A stretch of DNA of 64,000 nt from Staphylococcus epidermidis. Its GTDB lineage: Bacteria > Bacillota > Bacilli > Staphylococcales > Staphylococcaceae. The first letter of the stretch is position 1; each line of letters begins with the position of its first letter. The notes beneath the pieces were generated by a model, which saw only the letters and a list, made by a program, of their open reading frames with translations, did not search any database and had not been told where the DNA came from. The stretch lies in contig NZ_AP019721.1 in NCBI RefSeq assembly GCF_006742205.1, positions 2,046,001-2,110,000 on the forward strand, written 5' to 3'. Shown here in pieces: positions 34,762-44,308 of the stretch. A program made the translations under genes and the position numbers.

Positions 34762-35328
34762 ATGAAAAGAATTGCTGTTTATTGTGGTGCAAGTAAAGGG
34801 AAAAACCCATCTTATGTTAAAGAGGCATACGAATTAGGAAAATATATGGCTGAACAAGGATACGAGCTTGTATTCGGAGCAGGATCAGTCGGCATTATGG
34901 GAGCTATTCAAGATGGCATACTTGAGCATGGCGGTAAAGCTATCGGTGTCATGCCTAAAATGTTAGATGAACGAGAAATAACAAGCCAAAAAGTAAGTGA
35001 GCTTATATTAGTAGATTCTATGCATGAACGAAAAAATAAAATGACTGAACTTGCCGATGCTTTTATTATGGCTCCAGGCGGTGCTGGTTCATTAGAAGAA
35101 TTTTTTGAAATGTATAGTTGGGCTCAAATTGGTATACACCAAAAGCCTATAGGTGTATTTAATTTAAATGGATTCTTTGAGCCACTACAACACTTAATCG
35201 ACCATATGATTAAAGAAGGATTTATTGATGAGAAATATCAAAAGCTTGCACCTTTATATGATACTAAAGAATCACTCATCGAAGGACTTAAACATTACAA
35301 ACCACTTGGTGTACGTACATACGATTAA
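34762..35328 (+). CDS. LOG family protein (nucleoside 5'-monophosphate phosphoribohydrolase)
   Basis: 188 residues with the LOG fold: VYCGASKGKNPSY, LVFGAGSVGIMGAI, the catalytic MHERKNKM and the substrate motif PGGAGSLEEFFE (in place of the usual PGGxGTxxE, so Ser replaces Thr). These enzymes split AMP-like nucleotides to base and ribose phosphate. ATG 34762 lies 7 bases after AGGAGG; longer in-frame starts run into the DUF188 gene. Last gene of its operon. Confidence 0.9.
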   Translation: MKRIAVYCGASKGKNPSYVKEAYELGKYMAEQGYELVFGAGSVGIMGAIQDGILEHGGKAIGVMPKMLDEREITSQKVSELILVDSMHERKNKMTELADAFIMAPGGAGSLEEFFEMYSWAQIGIHQKPIGVFNLNGFFEPLQHLIDHMIKEGFIDEKYQKLAPLYDTKESLIEGLKHYKPLGVRTYD

Positions 35329-35345
35329 TAAAGTAAAAGGTAGAG

Positions 35346-35390
35346 AACCCACAAATGATTTCATCTAAAGAAACATTTGTGGGTATTTTT
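35346..35390 (+). terminator. Terminator after the LOG gene
   Basis: ACCCACAAATG (35348 region) pairs with CATTTGTGGGT (ending 35384), an 11-base stem, followed by ATTTTTC. Confidence 0.88.
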
Positions 35391-35626
35391 CAATAAAACT
35401 ATTAAACTCTTTCATGTTTATTAAAATCTATCTTAAAATTAAGTATCAAATAAACATAATCATTTATTATTTAATAACTTTGTAGTTTATATTATTGACT
35501 TATTATTTTCAAGTTTTTTATTATATGGATTATCATTTCCAATTATACAAAAACTACAAATCCCCATCCGTGAAGGTGCTTTTATGAATCACAATTTCAT
35601 TTGTACAAGAACTACTAACTTTCCTT
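35391..35626. other. Intergenic stretch between convergent genes, nothing recognised
   Basis: About 240 AT-rich bases. No frame with codon-like content on either strand and no strong hairpin for the acetyltransferase gene; a weak CATCCGTGAAGGTG dyad is near 35566. Confidence 0.45.
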
Positions 35627-36175
35627 TCAAGAAGGAAGTAGCTCTTTATAATATCTTACATGACGTTTAAGGGGATGGTATTTACTAAGATTCGGATATT
35701 CAAAATTGTCTAAAAAAGTCATTCCTAATTTTTCCATGACTTTTCTAGAAGGCAAATTATTTTCAGAAGTAAAACTATATAATTCTTTAATTCCTTTATC
35801 TCTAGCATATTTCATTACGGCTTCTGCCCCTTCTGTAGCTAGACCATTTCCCCATACTTCTGGAATTAGCCTCCAACCTATTTCATAAAACGGTAACTCT
35901 TTAAAAGGGTAATGGCTATCTTTTGAAACGTAATTCACACCTATAAACCCTAACCATTCTCCCGTCTCTTTCAACTCTACAGCAAATAAACCTAGGCCAC
36001 TCTCTTGTATTATGCTATCCATATTTTCCATGTCTATCTCAGAACGACGATAACTAAGTAAACTAGGGAAGTATCTACGTACTTGCGCATTAGCATTCAT
36101 TTTTTGAAAAGGTAATAAATCTTTGGTTTCCCAATCTCTTAAGTTTAAACGTTCAGTTTCAATATAAATAACCAT
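35627..36175 (-). CDS. GNAT-family N-acetyltransferase (RimJ/RimL type)
   Basis: 182 residues with ETERLNLRDWETKDLLPF at the start, the acetyl-CoA-binding segment EIGWRLIPEVWGNGLATEGAEAV (about 105), and SFTSENNLPSRKVMEKLGM. This subgroup acetylates N-terminal amines of proteins or small molecules. ATG 36175 has GGAG 8 bases upstream; a GTG three codons earlier overlaps it. Substrate unknown. Confidence 0.88.
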   Translation of the reverse strand: MVIYIETERLNLRDWETKDLLPFQKMNANAQVRRYFPSLLSYRRSEIDMENMDSIIQESGLGLFAVELKETGEWLGFIGVNYVSKDSHYPFKELPFYEIGWRLIPEVWGNGLATEGAEAVMKYARDKGIKELYSFTSENNLPSRKVMEKLGMTFLDNFEYPNLSKYHPLKRHVRYYKELLPS

Positions 36176-36300
36176 CTTAAACACTCCATTTAATCGAAAA
36201 TGCTTATTTTGCCTATATTTTAATATAAAATTAACGCGTTATGAAGTTTTTAACTCTACTCATATCGCGTTATTTAAACATATATTCTTTTTTATATTTA

Positions 36301-36597
36301 TTAGTTTTTAGAAATATAACTAATCAACTTAATGTGTACCGGTATTTCTTTCAAACGATCACTTTGATTTTTAGGTGCAACAAATGTTGCATCAATAAAA
36401 TCATTTTGATGATTAAGGTGGTATGTTGCTACAAATGTATCTGTATCTGATTCAAAGTTAGGCAAATGTGCAATGACTCGTTTAATATCACTTGTTGTAT
36501 CTTTAATAGTACGACCAGTTAGATTCTCTAACTCACGACCTAATTCTACTAATGTCATCTTTTTACCTTCTAGAATATTAAAATCTTGTTCATGCAT
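36301..36597 (-). CDS. Small conserved hypothetical protein
   Basis: 98 residues, soluble, with MTLVELGRELENLTGRTIKD suggesting a helix-rich N-terminus and a beta-like centre (DTFVATYHLN). AGGAG lies 9 bases before the ATG. I do not recognise a family. Monocistronic between the acetyltransferase and a lipoprotein gene. Confidence 0.65.
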   Translation of the reverse strand: MHEQDFNILEGKKMTLVELGRELENLTGRTIKDTTSDIKRVIAHLPNFESDTDTFVATYHLNHQNDFIDATFVAPKNQSDRLKEIPVHIKLISYISKN

Positions 36598-36728
36598 CGT
36601 TCTTCTCTCCTCTTAAAGCTATCAACTATTCGCTATCTTCCAATCTAAATGTTTGTTAAACTCACTAATACCTATTCGCAACATATAATACCCTTCCCGT
36701 TTCGTATTTAAACGTTAGGAATAACTAC

Positions 36729-37151
36729 CTATCGTTCTTGTCGATGATTATTTTTTCTATCATTCTGTGAGGGCTTCTGCTGTGTATGTGGTTTAGAGGA
36801 TTGACTGTCATGTTCATCTTGATTGCTTTTTATTTTGTTAGTTTGATCATCATGATTAGCAGATGTCGATTGATTATCTGAAGACTTTTCTTTTGCATCA
36901 TGATTATCTTTATTTTTCTTATCTCGGGATGTGCTTTTAGCAGGCAAGTCATTTACATCTTCTTGGAGACTATCCTGTTTGTGTTTAAGCTTATCCTTTT
37001 GCTCTTGTAACTTTTTCTTCTGTTTTTTTAAATCCTTATTTTCTTTTTTCAACTGATCAATGCTTTTTTCTAAAGAAGCTTTTTCGTTACTTTTACCACA
37101 TGCAGTTAACACCAATGTTGTAATTAATAGTAAGGTTAACCATTTTCTCAT
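36729..37151 (-). CDS. Lipoprotein with coiled coil and polar tail
   Basis: 140 residues: signal peptide with lipobox LTAC (Cys18), a Lys/Leu/Gln heptad-rich coiled coil (about 26-68), then a disordered Asp/Asn/Ser/Lys/Gln tail. Anchored on the outer face of the membrane. No enzymatic domain. Function unknown; length and layout are like other small staphylococcal spacer lipoproteins. Confidence 0.75.
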   Translation of the reverse strand: MRKWLTLLLITTLVLTACGKSNEKASLEKSIDQLKKENKDLKKQKKKLQEQKDKLKHKQDSLQEDVNDLPAKSTSRDKKNKDNHDAKEKSSDNQSTSANHDDQTNKIKSNQDEHDSQSSKPHTQQKPSQNDRKNNHRQER

Positions 37152-37589
37152 GATAGACTCCTTTGTAGTTACTTATCGATACTCTTTATTTTAACATGGT
37201 TTTTTGATTTAATCATTTTTTAACATAAAATATCATTTCATTACATTTAATTTCACAAAGTAACATATATATTTAATGGTAAATTATTTACTCTTTATTT
37301 ATAAAAGTTTTACTTTTATTAAAGTTATCTTTTTAGTTATGATATCATTCGCGCTATTTTATCAAAATTAAACGACGTTTGTGTGAAATAGAAAAAAGAT
37401 TTACAATTCCTATAATTTTGTCTAATAGCCCTTTTGAACTTGTATAAGAGTAATGATATACATGTGATAATTATGATATGATTGTGTTTATCATACTAAT
37501 CATCATGTTTTTAAATGATACTTTAACTTAGTTATCCTTTTTAAAGTAGTATTTATTTATGAATTTAAAATTTAAGGGAGTATTTTATT
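37152..37589. other. 440-base intergenic stretch with divergent promoters, no gene seen
   Basis: AT-rich and without a convincing frame. It must hold promoters for the lipoprotein gene (left) and the DUF1129 gene (right). Near 37450-37480 there is TAATGATATACATGTGATAATTA, a loose palindrome upstream of the right gene. Confidence 0.45.
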
Positions 37590-38279
37590 ATGAAATCCAC
37601 TGCGCAATTAACAAAGGAGAATAATGTCAAAGCTTTGCGACTGAACAATACCGATCGTGAAATATTTGAAAATTACATGACATATGTGCGTGCTGACTTA
37701 CGAGTTAACCCTCACGATTCAGAATTAATGTTAAACCGTACTTTGAAACACTTAATTCGTGCAGGTGATACTGGAATGCTTGCGATGGAGTTTTTCAACC
37801 ATGATCCTAAAGCACATGCTAAAAAAGAGATAAGGGAACTCCCAAATGAAACATTTAAAAACATTTTTAAATATATAAGTCATAACTTCATTCTTTTAAT
37901 AGGTATTTTTTGTTTTCTCAAAGGATTGATTGGCTTTTTTATAGGGGGCGATAGTAATTTACTATATTTATATACGTTTCCCCTAACTGTCATTATTGGT
38001 TTAGTAATTATATTTTTATTTATTTGGATGAACTTTAAAACGGTACAATTACAGTGCTTTAACAACTCTTATTGGACCTGGTGGCTCACCTATGGTGTCA
38101 TCGCATTATTATTAATCACTCTTTTTTATGTTTTTTTTATACCGCAATCATTTTTAGCGTTTGGACCATATATTAAAGTTAGTAATTGGACTTTCATCAT
38201 TATTGCGATAATAATCATCCCTATTTCATTTTATGTGAATCATCACTTTTATAATAAAGAAGCAAATACACGCATATAA
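37590..38279 (+). CDS. DUF1129 family membrane protein
   Basis: 229 residues. The soluble N-terminal part (1-95) has the DUF1129 pattern LRLNNTDREIFENYMTYVRADLRVNP; about four to five membrane helices follow (98-225) with short loops. Function of the family is not known. GGGAG lies 9 bases before the ATG. Alone, with a terminator directly after it. Confidence 0.8.
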   Translation: MKSTAQLTKENNVKALRLNNTDREIFENYMTYVRADLRVNPHDSELMLNRTLKHLIRAGDTGMLAMEFFNHDPKAHAKKEIRELPNETFKNIFKYISHNFILLIGIFCFLKGLIGFFIGGDSNLLYLYTFPLTVIIGLVIIFLFIWMNFKTVQLQCFNNSYWTWWLTYGVIALLLITLFYVFFIPQSFLAFGPYIKVSNWTFIIIAIIIIPISFYVNHHFYNKEANTRI

Positions 38280-38280
38280 A

Positions 38281-38325
38281 AAGACTTACACTCAAAACGT
38301 TTATTTTGAGTGCAAGTCTTTATTT
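38281..38325. terminator. Terminator between convergent DUF1129 and DUF456 genes
   Basis: AAAGACTTACACTCAAAA pairs with TTTTGAGTGCAAGTCTTT with one internal mismatch, flanked by A and T tracts, so it likely works in both directions. Confidence 0.85.
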
Positions 38326-38334
38326 TATCTCAAT

Positions 38335-38823
38335 TTAATTTATTAGAAAGACATCTAAAAAGAACCAAATAACCATTACAATCATTATTAGACCTTGAGC
38401 AATTGTACTCGCTAAAAATGCAATCACTGAGCCAAAACTCACCTTTATAGCTTGTTGAAAGTTAAACCCTTGAACCAATTCAACAATGAACACAGCAACA
38501 AAAGGAATAATGATAATACCAAAGGGAGGAAAAACGAAACAACCTACAATCACACCTATGAGCGCTGTGTATTCACCTATTTTACTTCCTCCAAAGCGAT
38601 TGACGAAATATTTATTCATCACAAAATCGGCTACTAATATCATAATGGTAAAGATAATCATTGCAACATAAAAAATCCACGATAATCTTCCCTCATGAAA
38701 ACCAAATTGATAAATTAAAAAACCAATCCATAACATTAAAAGTGATGGTATCACCGGTTTAATTAAACCAATAAATGCTAACGCAAAGGCTATAATAATT
38801 AAAATCCATAATATCGCTGTCAT
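38335..38823 (-). CDS. DUF456 family membrane protein
   Basis: 162 residues with five hydrophobic segments and the Gly/Pro-rich pattern of DUF456: PVIPSLLMLWIGFLIY and FGGSKIGEYTALIGVIVGCFVFPPFG. Function unknown. It follows the MFS gene by 6 bases and probably shares its transcript. Confidence 0.8.
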   Translation of the reverse strand: MTAILWILIIIAFALAFIGLIKPVIPSLLMLWIGFLIYQFGFHEGRLSWIFYVAMIIFTIMILVADFVMNKYFVNRFGGSKIGEYTALIGVIVGCFVFPPFGIIIIPFVAVFIVELVQGFNFQQAIKVSFGSVIAFLASTIAQGLIMIVMVIWFFLDVFLIN

Positions 38824-38829
38824 CTCTAT

Positions 38830-40038
38830 CTACTCCACATCTTCTATTGTAATTTTTTGATCTTTCGTAAACAAGATGAGTATCATCCCTACGAAGATAG
38901 AACTTGCTGAGACAAAGAATACATTTTCCAAACCAACCCAATGACTCATCACACCACCTAGCAAATTACCACCAAGTTGTCCTATTACCATGGCATTGGC
39001 AAAAAGTGTTGATGCATAACCTGGAAAATCAGGAAGAATATCTTGAAAATAACTAATCCCAAGACCTAGTAATATTGCTAGAAAGATGGCTAAACATATT
39101 TGTCCAACAAGCATCATATGAAAATTTTTAAATACACCAATACTAAAGTAAAATGCGCCACCAAATACAGAACCAATTATCAATAAAGTTCGAGTTGGCA
39201 ATTTAGCTGATAATATACCTAATATAACCATAAACGGCACTTCTAAACCTGCACATAAACTTGCTAAATAGCCTACATATCTTTCCTTTTCATTTAAATA
39301 ATCTGTCACAAAAAGTGGCATATTCATCGTATACATCCATTGCCCAATATGAAGTAATATAAACGCTATAAATGGAATAAATAATGATTTATCTTTAAAC
39401 ATATTTGGTGCGATTTTCTCAATATGCTGTTGTTCAGAAATTTGATTTTTTACCGGTAAATTTTTATAAAAAAACACTTGTAAAATTAAAGTAAATAAAA
39501 TAATAGCTATTGTGCCACCAAATAATCCAGAATAACCTTTTAACTCAATAAGTTGTGCACCTATAAATGGCCCAAATAAAAAACCAAGTGAAAACATTGA
39601 ACGTAAAACAGTATTAGCAAACTTAGCACGATCACGTGAACTTGAAGCATTGATTGATTCTCTGGCAGAGGCATACAATTGTGGCATTGCTGGTGCAAAT
39701 AATCCTTGAAACAACGCATATAACACGATGAATAACCATATTTGATGAACGTAGAAATAAATTGAGAAGCTCACTGCCCCCATAAACAAAGCAGTGATGA
39801 TTAGAATCTTTCTATTAAGATGATGTGTATCAGAAAATCTTGCAATAATGGAATTGACTATAAACTGACTTATCGCAGCAAGTGCAAGTAGCAGTCCATA
39901 TTGTGTTGTCGTCATCCCCAAATCTTTTGTAGCAAATAAAATTAAATAAGGTACAGTCACTGCTATTCCCATACCTAGTAACAACATATTGACCACAAAC
40001 AATTTATAATTCTTTATTTGCAATAATGCTGTAAACAT
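38830..40038 (-). CDS. MFS transporter (sugar/drug efflux type)
   Basis: 402 residues with 12 predicted helices, ARFSDTHHLNRK as a motif-A-like loop after helix 2, and long central loop near 195-215 (NQISEQQHIEKIAPN). It resembles sugar efflux transporters of the SetA group in overall pattern. The LysR gene lies 57 bases upstream on the same strand, which suggests a regulator-transporter unit. Substrate unknown. Confidence 0.85.
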   Translation of the reverse strand: MFTALLQIKNYKLFVVNMLLLGMGIAVTVPYLILFATKDLGMTTTQYGLLLALAAISQFIVNSIIARFSDTHHLNRKILIITALFMGAVSFSIYFYVHQIWLFIVLYALFQGLFAPAMPQLYASARESINASSSRDRAKFANTVLRSMFSLGFLFGPFIGAQLIELKGYSGLFGGTIAIILFTLILQVFFYKNLPVKNQISEQQHIEKIAPNMFKDKSLFIPFIAFILLHIGQWMYTMNMPLFVTDYLNEKERYVGYLASLCAGLEVPFMVILGILSAKLPTRTLLIIGSVFGGAFYFSIGVFKNFHMMLVGQICLAIFLAILLGLGISYFQDILPDFPGYASTLFANAMVIGQLGGNLLGGVMSHWVGLENVFFVSASSIFVGMILILFTKDQKITIEDVE

Positions 40039-40095
40039 CTTCTCGACCTCTATCCTATTTTTAGATTGCAGTTACACAACAGAATTAAGCCTCAA

Positions 40096-40950
40096 TTATC
40101 TAATAAAGTTCAACATTAAATTTACGAATGCGTCTACTTGAGGAAGTTGTAGCATACTTGCGTCATAACTCATGTATGTTGACCGAATAAGTGGCTTTTT
40201 ATCAATAGTGACTTTTTCAAATTCAAACATGTTCTTATCGATATTTTTCATCATAATTTTTGGTAGTATAGTTACCCCTACACCACTAAGCAACATTTCT
40301 TTACATGTGGCAACTTGATCAACTGTGATTGTCGCGTGATAATCATGTCCCAAATGATCGTTATACCATTGTTTAATTTGGTTAATATAAATTGGATCCG
40401 CTTGAAATTCAATAAAAGGCAGTTTAGTTACATCTTCCTTACGATCCTTAGGATATATAAAATAATGTTCATCATTAAATAAATGTGTATTCGATAAATT
40501 CATTACTTTATTTCCACGTGTAATCATCACATGGTAGTCTCGATGATGCGCTTTTATTTGTTCAGTAGATCCTACTTGAACCTGTATCTCCACATTGGGA
40601 AATTGCGAATTATAAAGACTTAATACTTCAGGAAGCAATGTTTGTCCAATAAGCGAAGAGCAACCGATTGAAATTGTACCGTTCACTTCACCAATATGTG
40701 CTTGTATTTTATCAAAAAATAAACGTTCACGTTTGAGCATATCACGCGCATGTTCAATAATCATTGAACCTTCAGTCGTAGTAATGAGCTGTTTTTTTGT
40801 ACGAATAAAAATCTCAACTCCAAATGCAGCCTCAATTGCCTTTAAACGTTGAGTAACTGCAGGTTGAGAAATATATAGAATTTCTGCTGCTTTGCGTAAA
40901 GTTTTTGTCTCATCTAAAGTAATGAGCAAACGATAATCATCTATTTTCAT
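40096..40950 (-). CDS. LysR-family transcriptional regulator
   Basis: 284 residues: N-terminal helix-turn-helix with LRKAAEILYISQPAVTQRLKAIEAAFGVEIFIRTKK (18-53) and a periplasmic-binding-like effector domain (ISIGCSSLIGQTLLPEVLS and on). It precedes the MFS gene in the same direction. LysR proteins usually bind a co-inducer and activate nearby genes; here the MFS exporter is the obvious candidate target. Confidence 0.9.
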   Translation of the reverse strand: MKIDDYRLLITLDETKTLRKAAEILYISQPAVTQRLKAIEAAFGVEIFIRTKKQLITTTEGSMIIEHARDMLKRERLFFDKIQAHIGEVNGTISIGCSSLIGQTLLPEVLSLYNSQFPNVEIQVQVGSTEQIKAHHRDYHVMITRGNKVMNLSNTHLFNDEHYFIYPKDRKEDVTKLPFIEFQADPIYINQIKQWYNDHLGHDYHATITVDQVATCKEMLLSGVGVTILPKIMMKNIDKNMFEFEKVTIDKKPLIRSTYMSYDASMLQLPQVDAFVNLMLNFIR

Positions 40951-41030
40951 AGCGTCCCCCTACATATGTTTTTACTTTAATCTTAGTGAAACGACATAAC
41001 TTACCATCAGCGATAAATTGATTAAAATTG

Positions 41031-41624
41031 TTAATGTCGTCGGTGTGATTTCTTTTTAGCTTTATAGGGACGTTTATGTTTCATTTTCTGTGCTTTATGA
41101 TTGATTTTATGATAACAACGCATAACCTTATCTTGTATTTCTGAAAAATTATCTTCTATTTCAATCATTAATTGATGGGCGATAATATATGCCTCATGAT
41201 ATTGCTTCTTTGAAATTTGTTTATTTTGTAGTGCGTACATTAAATCATCTTCATCTACAAGTTCATACTCACCATTAGGTAGAACGAGAACGTCTAAACA
41301 TAAATCGATGGTACGTGCATTTCCTTTTTGAGTAATGTTCTTTATATTAATGTCAAAGTAGTATTCTAATGGATTCCCTTTATTATCAAACATGACAGTC
41401 ATACTATACCGCTTCTTATCCGGTAGTATCTGTAACCATTTATAATTGTCATCTGCAACTATTATGTTTTGTCCAACTACCGTCACCTCTAAAGGCTCAC
41501 GAACCTTTTTCATCGTGACCAAGCCTATAATACCTTTAAATCTATTATTATTAACTTTAACCTCTGTATATTCTCTCTCTACCAGGCGACGCCAGTGACG
41601 TTTGTCTATATATTTTACTTTCAC
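41031..41624 (-). CDS. DUF402 family protein
   Basis: About 197 residues. The core (about 10-165) has the DUF402 pattern, including MFDNKGNPLEYYFDINI and IDLCLDVLVLPNGEYELVDEDDL, with acidic metal-binding residues as in nucleoside di/triphosphatases. The tail is basic (KMKHKRPYKAKKKSHRRH). GTG 41624 is 9 bases after AGGAG; TTG and GTG codons further up overlap that site. Family members hydrolyse nucleotides or fluoro-compounds; activity here is unproven. Confidence 0.8.
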   Translation of the reverse strand: MKVKYIDKRHWRRLVEREYTEVKVNNNRFKGIIGLVTMKKVREPLEVTVVGQNIIVADDNYKWLQILPDKKRYSMTVMFDNKGNPLEYYFDINIKNITQKGNARTIDLCLDVLVLPNGEYELVDEDDLMYALQNKQISKKQYHEAYIIAHQLMIEIEDNFSEIQDKVMRCYHKINHKAQKMKHKRPYKAKKKSHRRH

Positions 41625-41825
41625 AGTCACCAACTCCTTGCTTTTATTATATTAAACTAGGATGTCAATGTCATCTTAAGTCTCAGATAAATACTGTTTA
41701 CATAAATGTTCTTATTAAATCATTAAGACTATTTTACTATAAATTGATTTATTTTACTTAAAATAGATAGAAATACTAGGTTTTAACACATAAATATTGA
41801 AATTTAAAAATGTGAACATAAAAAT

Positions 41826-41868
41826 AAGCAACGAGTGACAGAGTCATAAACACTGTTGCTCGTTGCTT
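41826..41868 (-). terminator. Terminator of the hmp operon
   Basis: AAGCAACGAG and CTCGTTGCTT form a 10-base outer stem that extends inward with ACAG/CTGT; on the minus strand ATTTTTATG follows. Confidence 0.8.
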
Positions 41869-41912
41869 GATAAAATACCAATTTTATTAATGGTAAAACA
41901 ATCATTAAAATT

Positions 41913-42098
41913 CTATTGCGCTTGATGTTGTTTTTTCTTAATAGTTAAATACTTTAATCCTAATGCAAATAAACCATAACCTAAAATGCCTTGCATTAAT
42001 GTTTTGCATAAAGATTTATTCGTTGTTAAGCGATTAGAAATAAATGTGCTTACTAAATATAGAAAAAACACTTTAACATATCTTGGATTCATTTTCAT
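41913..42098 (-). CDS. Small membrane protein downstream of hmp
   Basis: 61 residues with two hydrophobic helices and a basic, Gln/Lys/His C-terminus (TIKKKQHQAQ). ATG 42098 follows AAGG by 7 bases, and lies 20 bases after the hmp stop, so it belongs to the hmp transcript. No family recognised. Confidence 0.6.
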   Translation of the reverse strand: MKMNPRYVKVFFLYLVSTFISNRLTTNKSLCKTLMQGILGYGLFALGLKYLTIKKKQHQAQ

Positions 42099-42117
42099 TA
42101 TATTACCTTCTTTAAAA

Positions 42118-43263
42118 CTATACTTGAACACTTAAACGAGGAATAAATGTTTCAAAATGAACATGATTCATATCATAATTTAATTCTTTAAGAGAATTTA
42201 TAATTGAATGTAAGAATTTCGTACCACCACAAATATAAATTTCAGGCTGTTCACTTAAATATTGTTCTAATTCTTTAGCTTCTAAATAACCTTCTTTATC
42301 TTTCACGTGTAAATGTAGCTGTGCTTGCTCATAATTATCTGTAATGCTATCAAGTTTTTGAGCAAATGGTCGTTCATCTTCTGTCACAACCGCTTGAATC
42401 ATTTGAGTTGGAACGTTTAATGATGCAGCTTTTTTAAACATTGAAACTAATGGTGTCATACCTACGCCAGAACCAATAAACAATTGCGGTCTTTCAGTAT
42501 TTTCTATTGAAAAGCCACCTACAGGAGCAGATAAATTAATCATGTCACCTTCTGATATTTCATCATGTAAAATTGTTGAAACTTCACCTTCATGTTCAGT
42601 AGTCACATCACGTTTGACACCAAATACTAAGTGATTTTCATCTCCATCTATGATTGAATAATGACGTTTAGCTCTATATGGTAACTTTTCACTAGAAACA
42701 TCTACGGTAATGTATTGACCTGGTTCGAATTGACTTAAATCATATTCTTCAGATTCAACTGTGAAAGATTTGATGTCACTTGTTTCTTGTGTAATGTTTG
42801 TGATTTTAAATGGTTTAAAACCTTTCCATAACATATGGTTGTAAATTTCTTGCTCTAATTTGATAAATACATCTGCAATTTCTCCATACGCTTTTGCCCA
42901 TGTTTGAATTACTGGGTCGTCACTTTCTAACCCTGTCACATCTTGAATTGCAGCAAGTAAATTTTCACCTACAATTGGATAATGTTCGGGATAAACTTGT
43001 AAAGCACAGTGCTTATGTGCCACAGGCATAATTGCTGGCTTAATTGCACCTAAATTATTAATATTCATTGCTGCAGCTAGTACTGCTTGTGCTAATGCAG
43101 CAGATTGCATACCTTTCTTTTGGTTTGTTTGGTTAAACATGTTTAATAATTCTGGGTTAGCCTCAAACATCTTAGGATAAAAAATTGAAGTAATCTCAGT
43201 TCCTTTATCTTGTAATAATGGTACAGTTTGTTTGATAATATCTTGCTCTTTTTCAGTTAGCAT
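42118..43263 (-). CDS. hmp: Flavohemoglobin (nitric oxide dioxygenase)
   Basis: Hmp oxidises NO to nitrate with O2 and NADH. 381 residues: globin domain (1-137) with proximal His in VAHKHCALQVYPEHYP (about 85), FAD domain with RHYSIIDG (about 206), and NAD domain with FIGSGVGMTPLVSMF and IYICGGTKF. Length is a little under the usual 395. Divergent from scdA across 171 bases; the two share a likely control region. GGGAGG precedes the ATG. Confidence 0.95.
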   Translation of the reverse strand: MLTEKEQDIIKQTVPLLQDKGTEITSIFYPKMFEANPELLNMFNQTNQKKGMQSAALAQAVLAAAMNINNLGAIKPAIMPVAHKHCALQVYPEHYPIVGENLLAAIQDVTGLESDDPVIQTWAKAYGEIADVFIKLEQEIYNHMLWKGFKPFKITNITQETSDIKSFTVESEEYDLSQFEPGQYITVDVSSEKLPYRAKRHYSIIDGDENHLVFGVKRDVTTEHEGEVSTILHDEISEGDMINLSAPVGGFSIENTERPQLFIGSGVGMTPLVSMFKKAASLNVPTQMIQAVVTEDERPFAQKLDSITDNYEQAQLHLHVKDKEGYLEAKELEQYLSEQPEIYICGGTKFLHSIINSLKELNYDMNHVHFETFIPRLSVQV

Positions 43264-43299
43264 AATTCATTCCTCCCTCTTTTCTAATTATGATAGCTA

Positions 43300-43322
43300 T
43301 TATCCTATATTTCAAAGGATAA
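43300..43322. promoter_or_regulatory. Inverted repeat in the hmp-scdA divergent promoter region
   Basis: TTATCCT (43300-43306) and AGGATAA (43316-43322) form a perfect 7-base dyad with a 9-base spacer. It overlaps GATAAT-like -10 sequences of hmp. It does not match the NsrR consensus I know or a Rex box, so the binding protein is unknown. Confidence 0.4.
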
Positions 43323-43434
43323 ATTTATGAATTGCAACCTTTTTATTATTATTTGAATATTTTATGAAGTTTATCTTTATGATTGATTCAATTTTTTACT
43401 TTTCATTTATACTAAATATTAAGGAGGAATTTTT

Positions 43435-44109
43435 ATGATTACAAAAGAAGATATTGTTGCAGATGTTGTAACAGATTATCCTAAAAGTGCAGATATATTT
43501 AGAAATGCTGGAATAGATTTTTGTTGTGGCGGACAAGAGAGTATCGCTTCAGCTGTCAATCATAAACCAAATATTGACTTAAATTCCTTATTAAATAAGT
43601 TGAATCATATTGATAATACAGAAGGTAACAGTACCATTAATCCTAAATTTTTAAATGTTGAATCTCTTATACAATATATACAATCAGCTTATCACGAAAC
43701 GCTTAAAGAAGAATTTAAGAATCTTACACCTTACATGACTAAATTGGCAAAAGTACATGGTCCTAGTCACCCATACTTATTAAAATTACAAGACTTATAT
43801 CGCGAGTTTCGTGATAGTATGTTGGATCATATACGTAAAGAAGATGAGGAAGATTTTCCTAAACTCATTCAATATAGTCAAGGACAAGATGTACAAAACA
43901 TTAAAATCATATTAGAAGATTTAATTAATGACCACGAAGATACTGGGCAATTATTAAATGTTATGAATCAACTAACCTCTGATTATCAAACCCCAGAAGA
44001 AGCATGTGGAACATGGAAGCTTGTTTACCAAAGATTACAAAATATCGAACGTCAAACACACCAACATGTACATCTTGAAAACCATGTGTTATTTAAAAAG
44101 GTAAGTTAA
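43435..44109 (+). CDS. scdA: Di-iron Fe-S cluster repair protein ScdA (RIC family)
   Basis: Repairs Fe-S clusters damaged by NO or peroxide. 224 residues with the N-terminal ScdA_N domain DFCCGGQ (about 29) and a hemerythrin-like C-terminal domain whose His/Glu ligands appear in [39 protein letters not shown] and [17 protein letters not shown] precedes the ATG. Placed back to back with hmp, both answering nitrosative stress. Confidence 0.95.
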   Translation: MITKEDIVADVVTDYPKSADIFRNAGIDFCCGGQESIASAVNHKPNIDLNSLLNKLNHIDNTEGNSTINPKFLNVESLIQYIQSAYHETLKEEFKNLTPYMTKLAKVHGPSHPYLLKLQDLYREFRDSMLDHIRKEDEEDFPKLIQYSQGQDVQNIKIILEDLINDHEDTGQLLNVMNQLTSDYQTPEEACGTWKLVYQRLQNIERQTHQHVHLENHVLFKKVS

Positions 44110-44149
44110 TTAAATAAAACTTAGGCTTCATTTAATTAACTGAGTGCAC

Positions 44150-44260
44150 GTGTCAAATTTCAAATTGAATTCGTTGCCCCACGTCCTGAATCCCGAACCC
44201 CAACCTGCTTTGCCTGTTGAATTTCTCGGTGAAATTCTCTATGTTGTGTTCTAAAAAATT
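44150..44260. repeat. Diverged copy of the CCCCAA intergenic repeat
   Basis: Contains CCCCAACCTGCTTTGCC and the inner hairpin GAATTTC TCGGT GAAATTC (44219-44237), the same core as at 19225-19282. Flanks also include GCCCCACGTCC, a damaged GTGGGAC unit. It lies between scdA and the cupin gene. Confidence 0.7.
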
Positions 44261-44308
44261 TGAAATAGTCGTATATTAATTTAGTTATCGACTGTCAATA
44301 TATCAAAA

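Noticed and set aside
43264..43434. NsrR site in front of hmp
   Set aside because: No AAGATGYATTT-type inverted repeat found; only the TTATCCT dyad is present.
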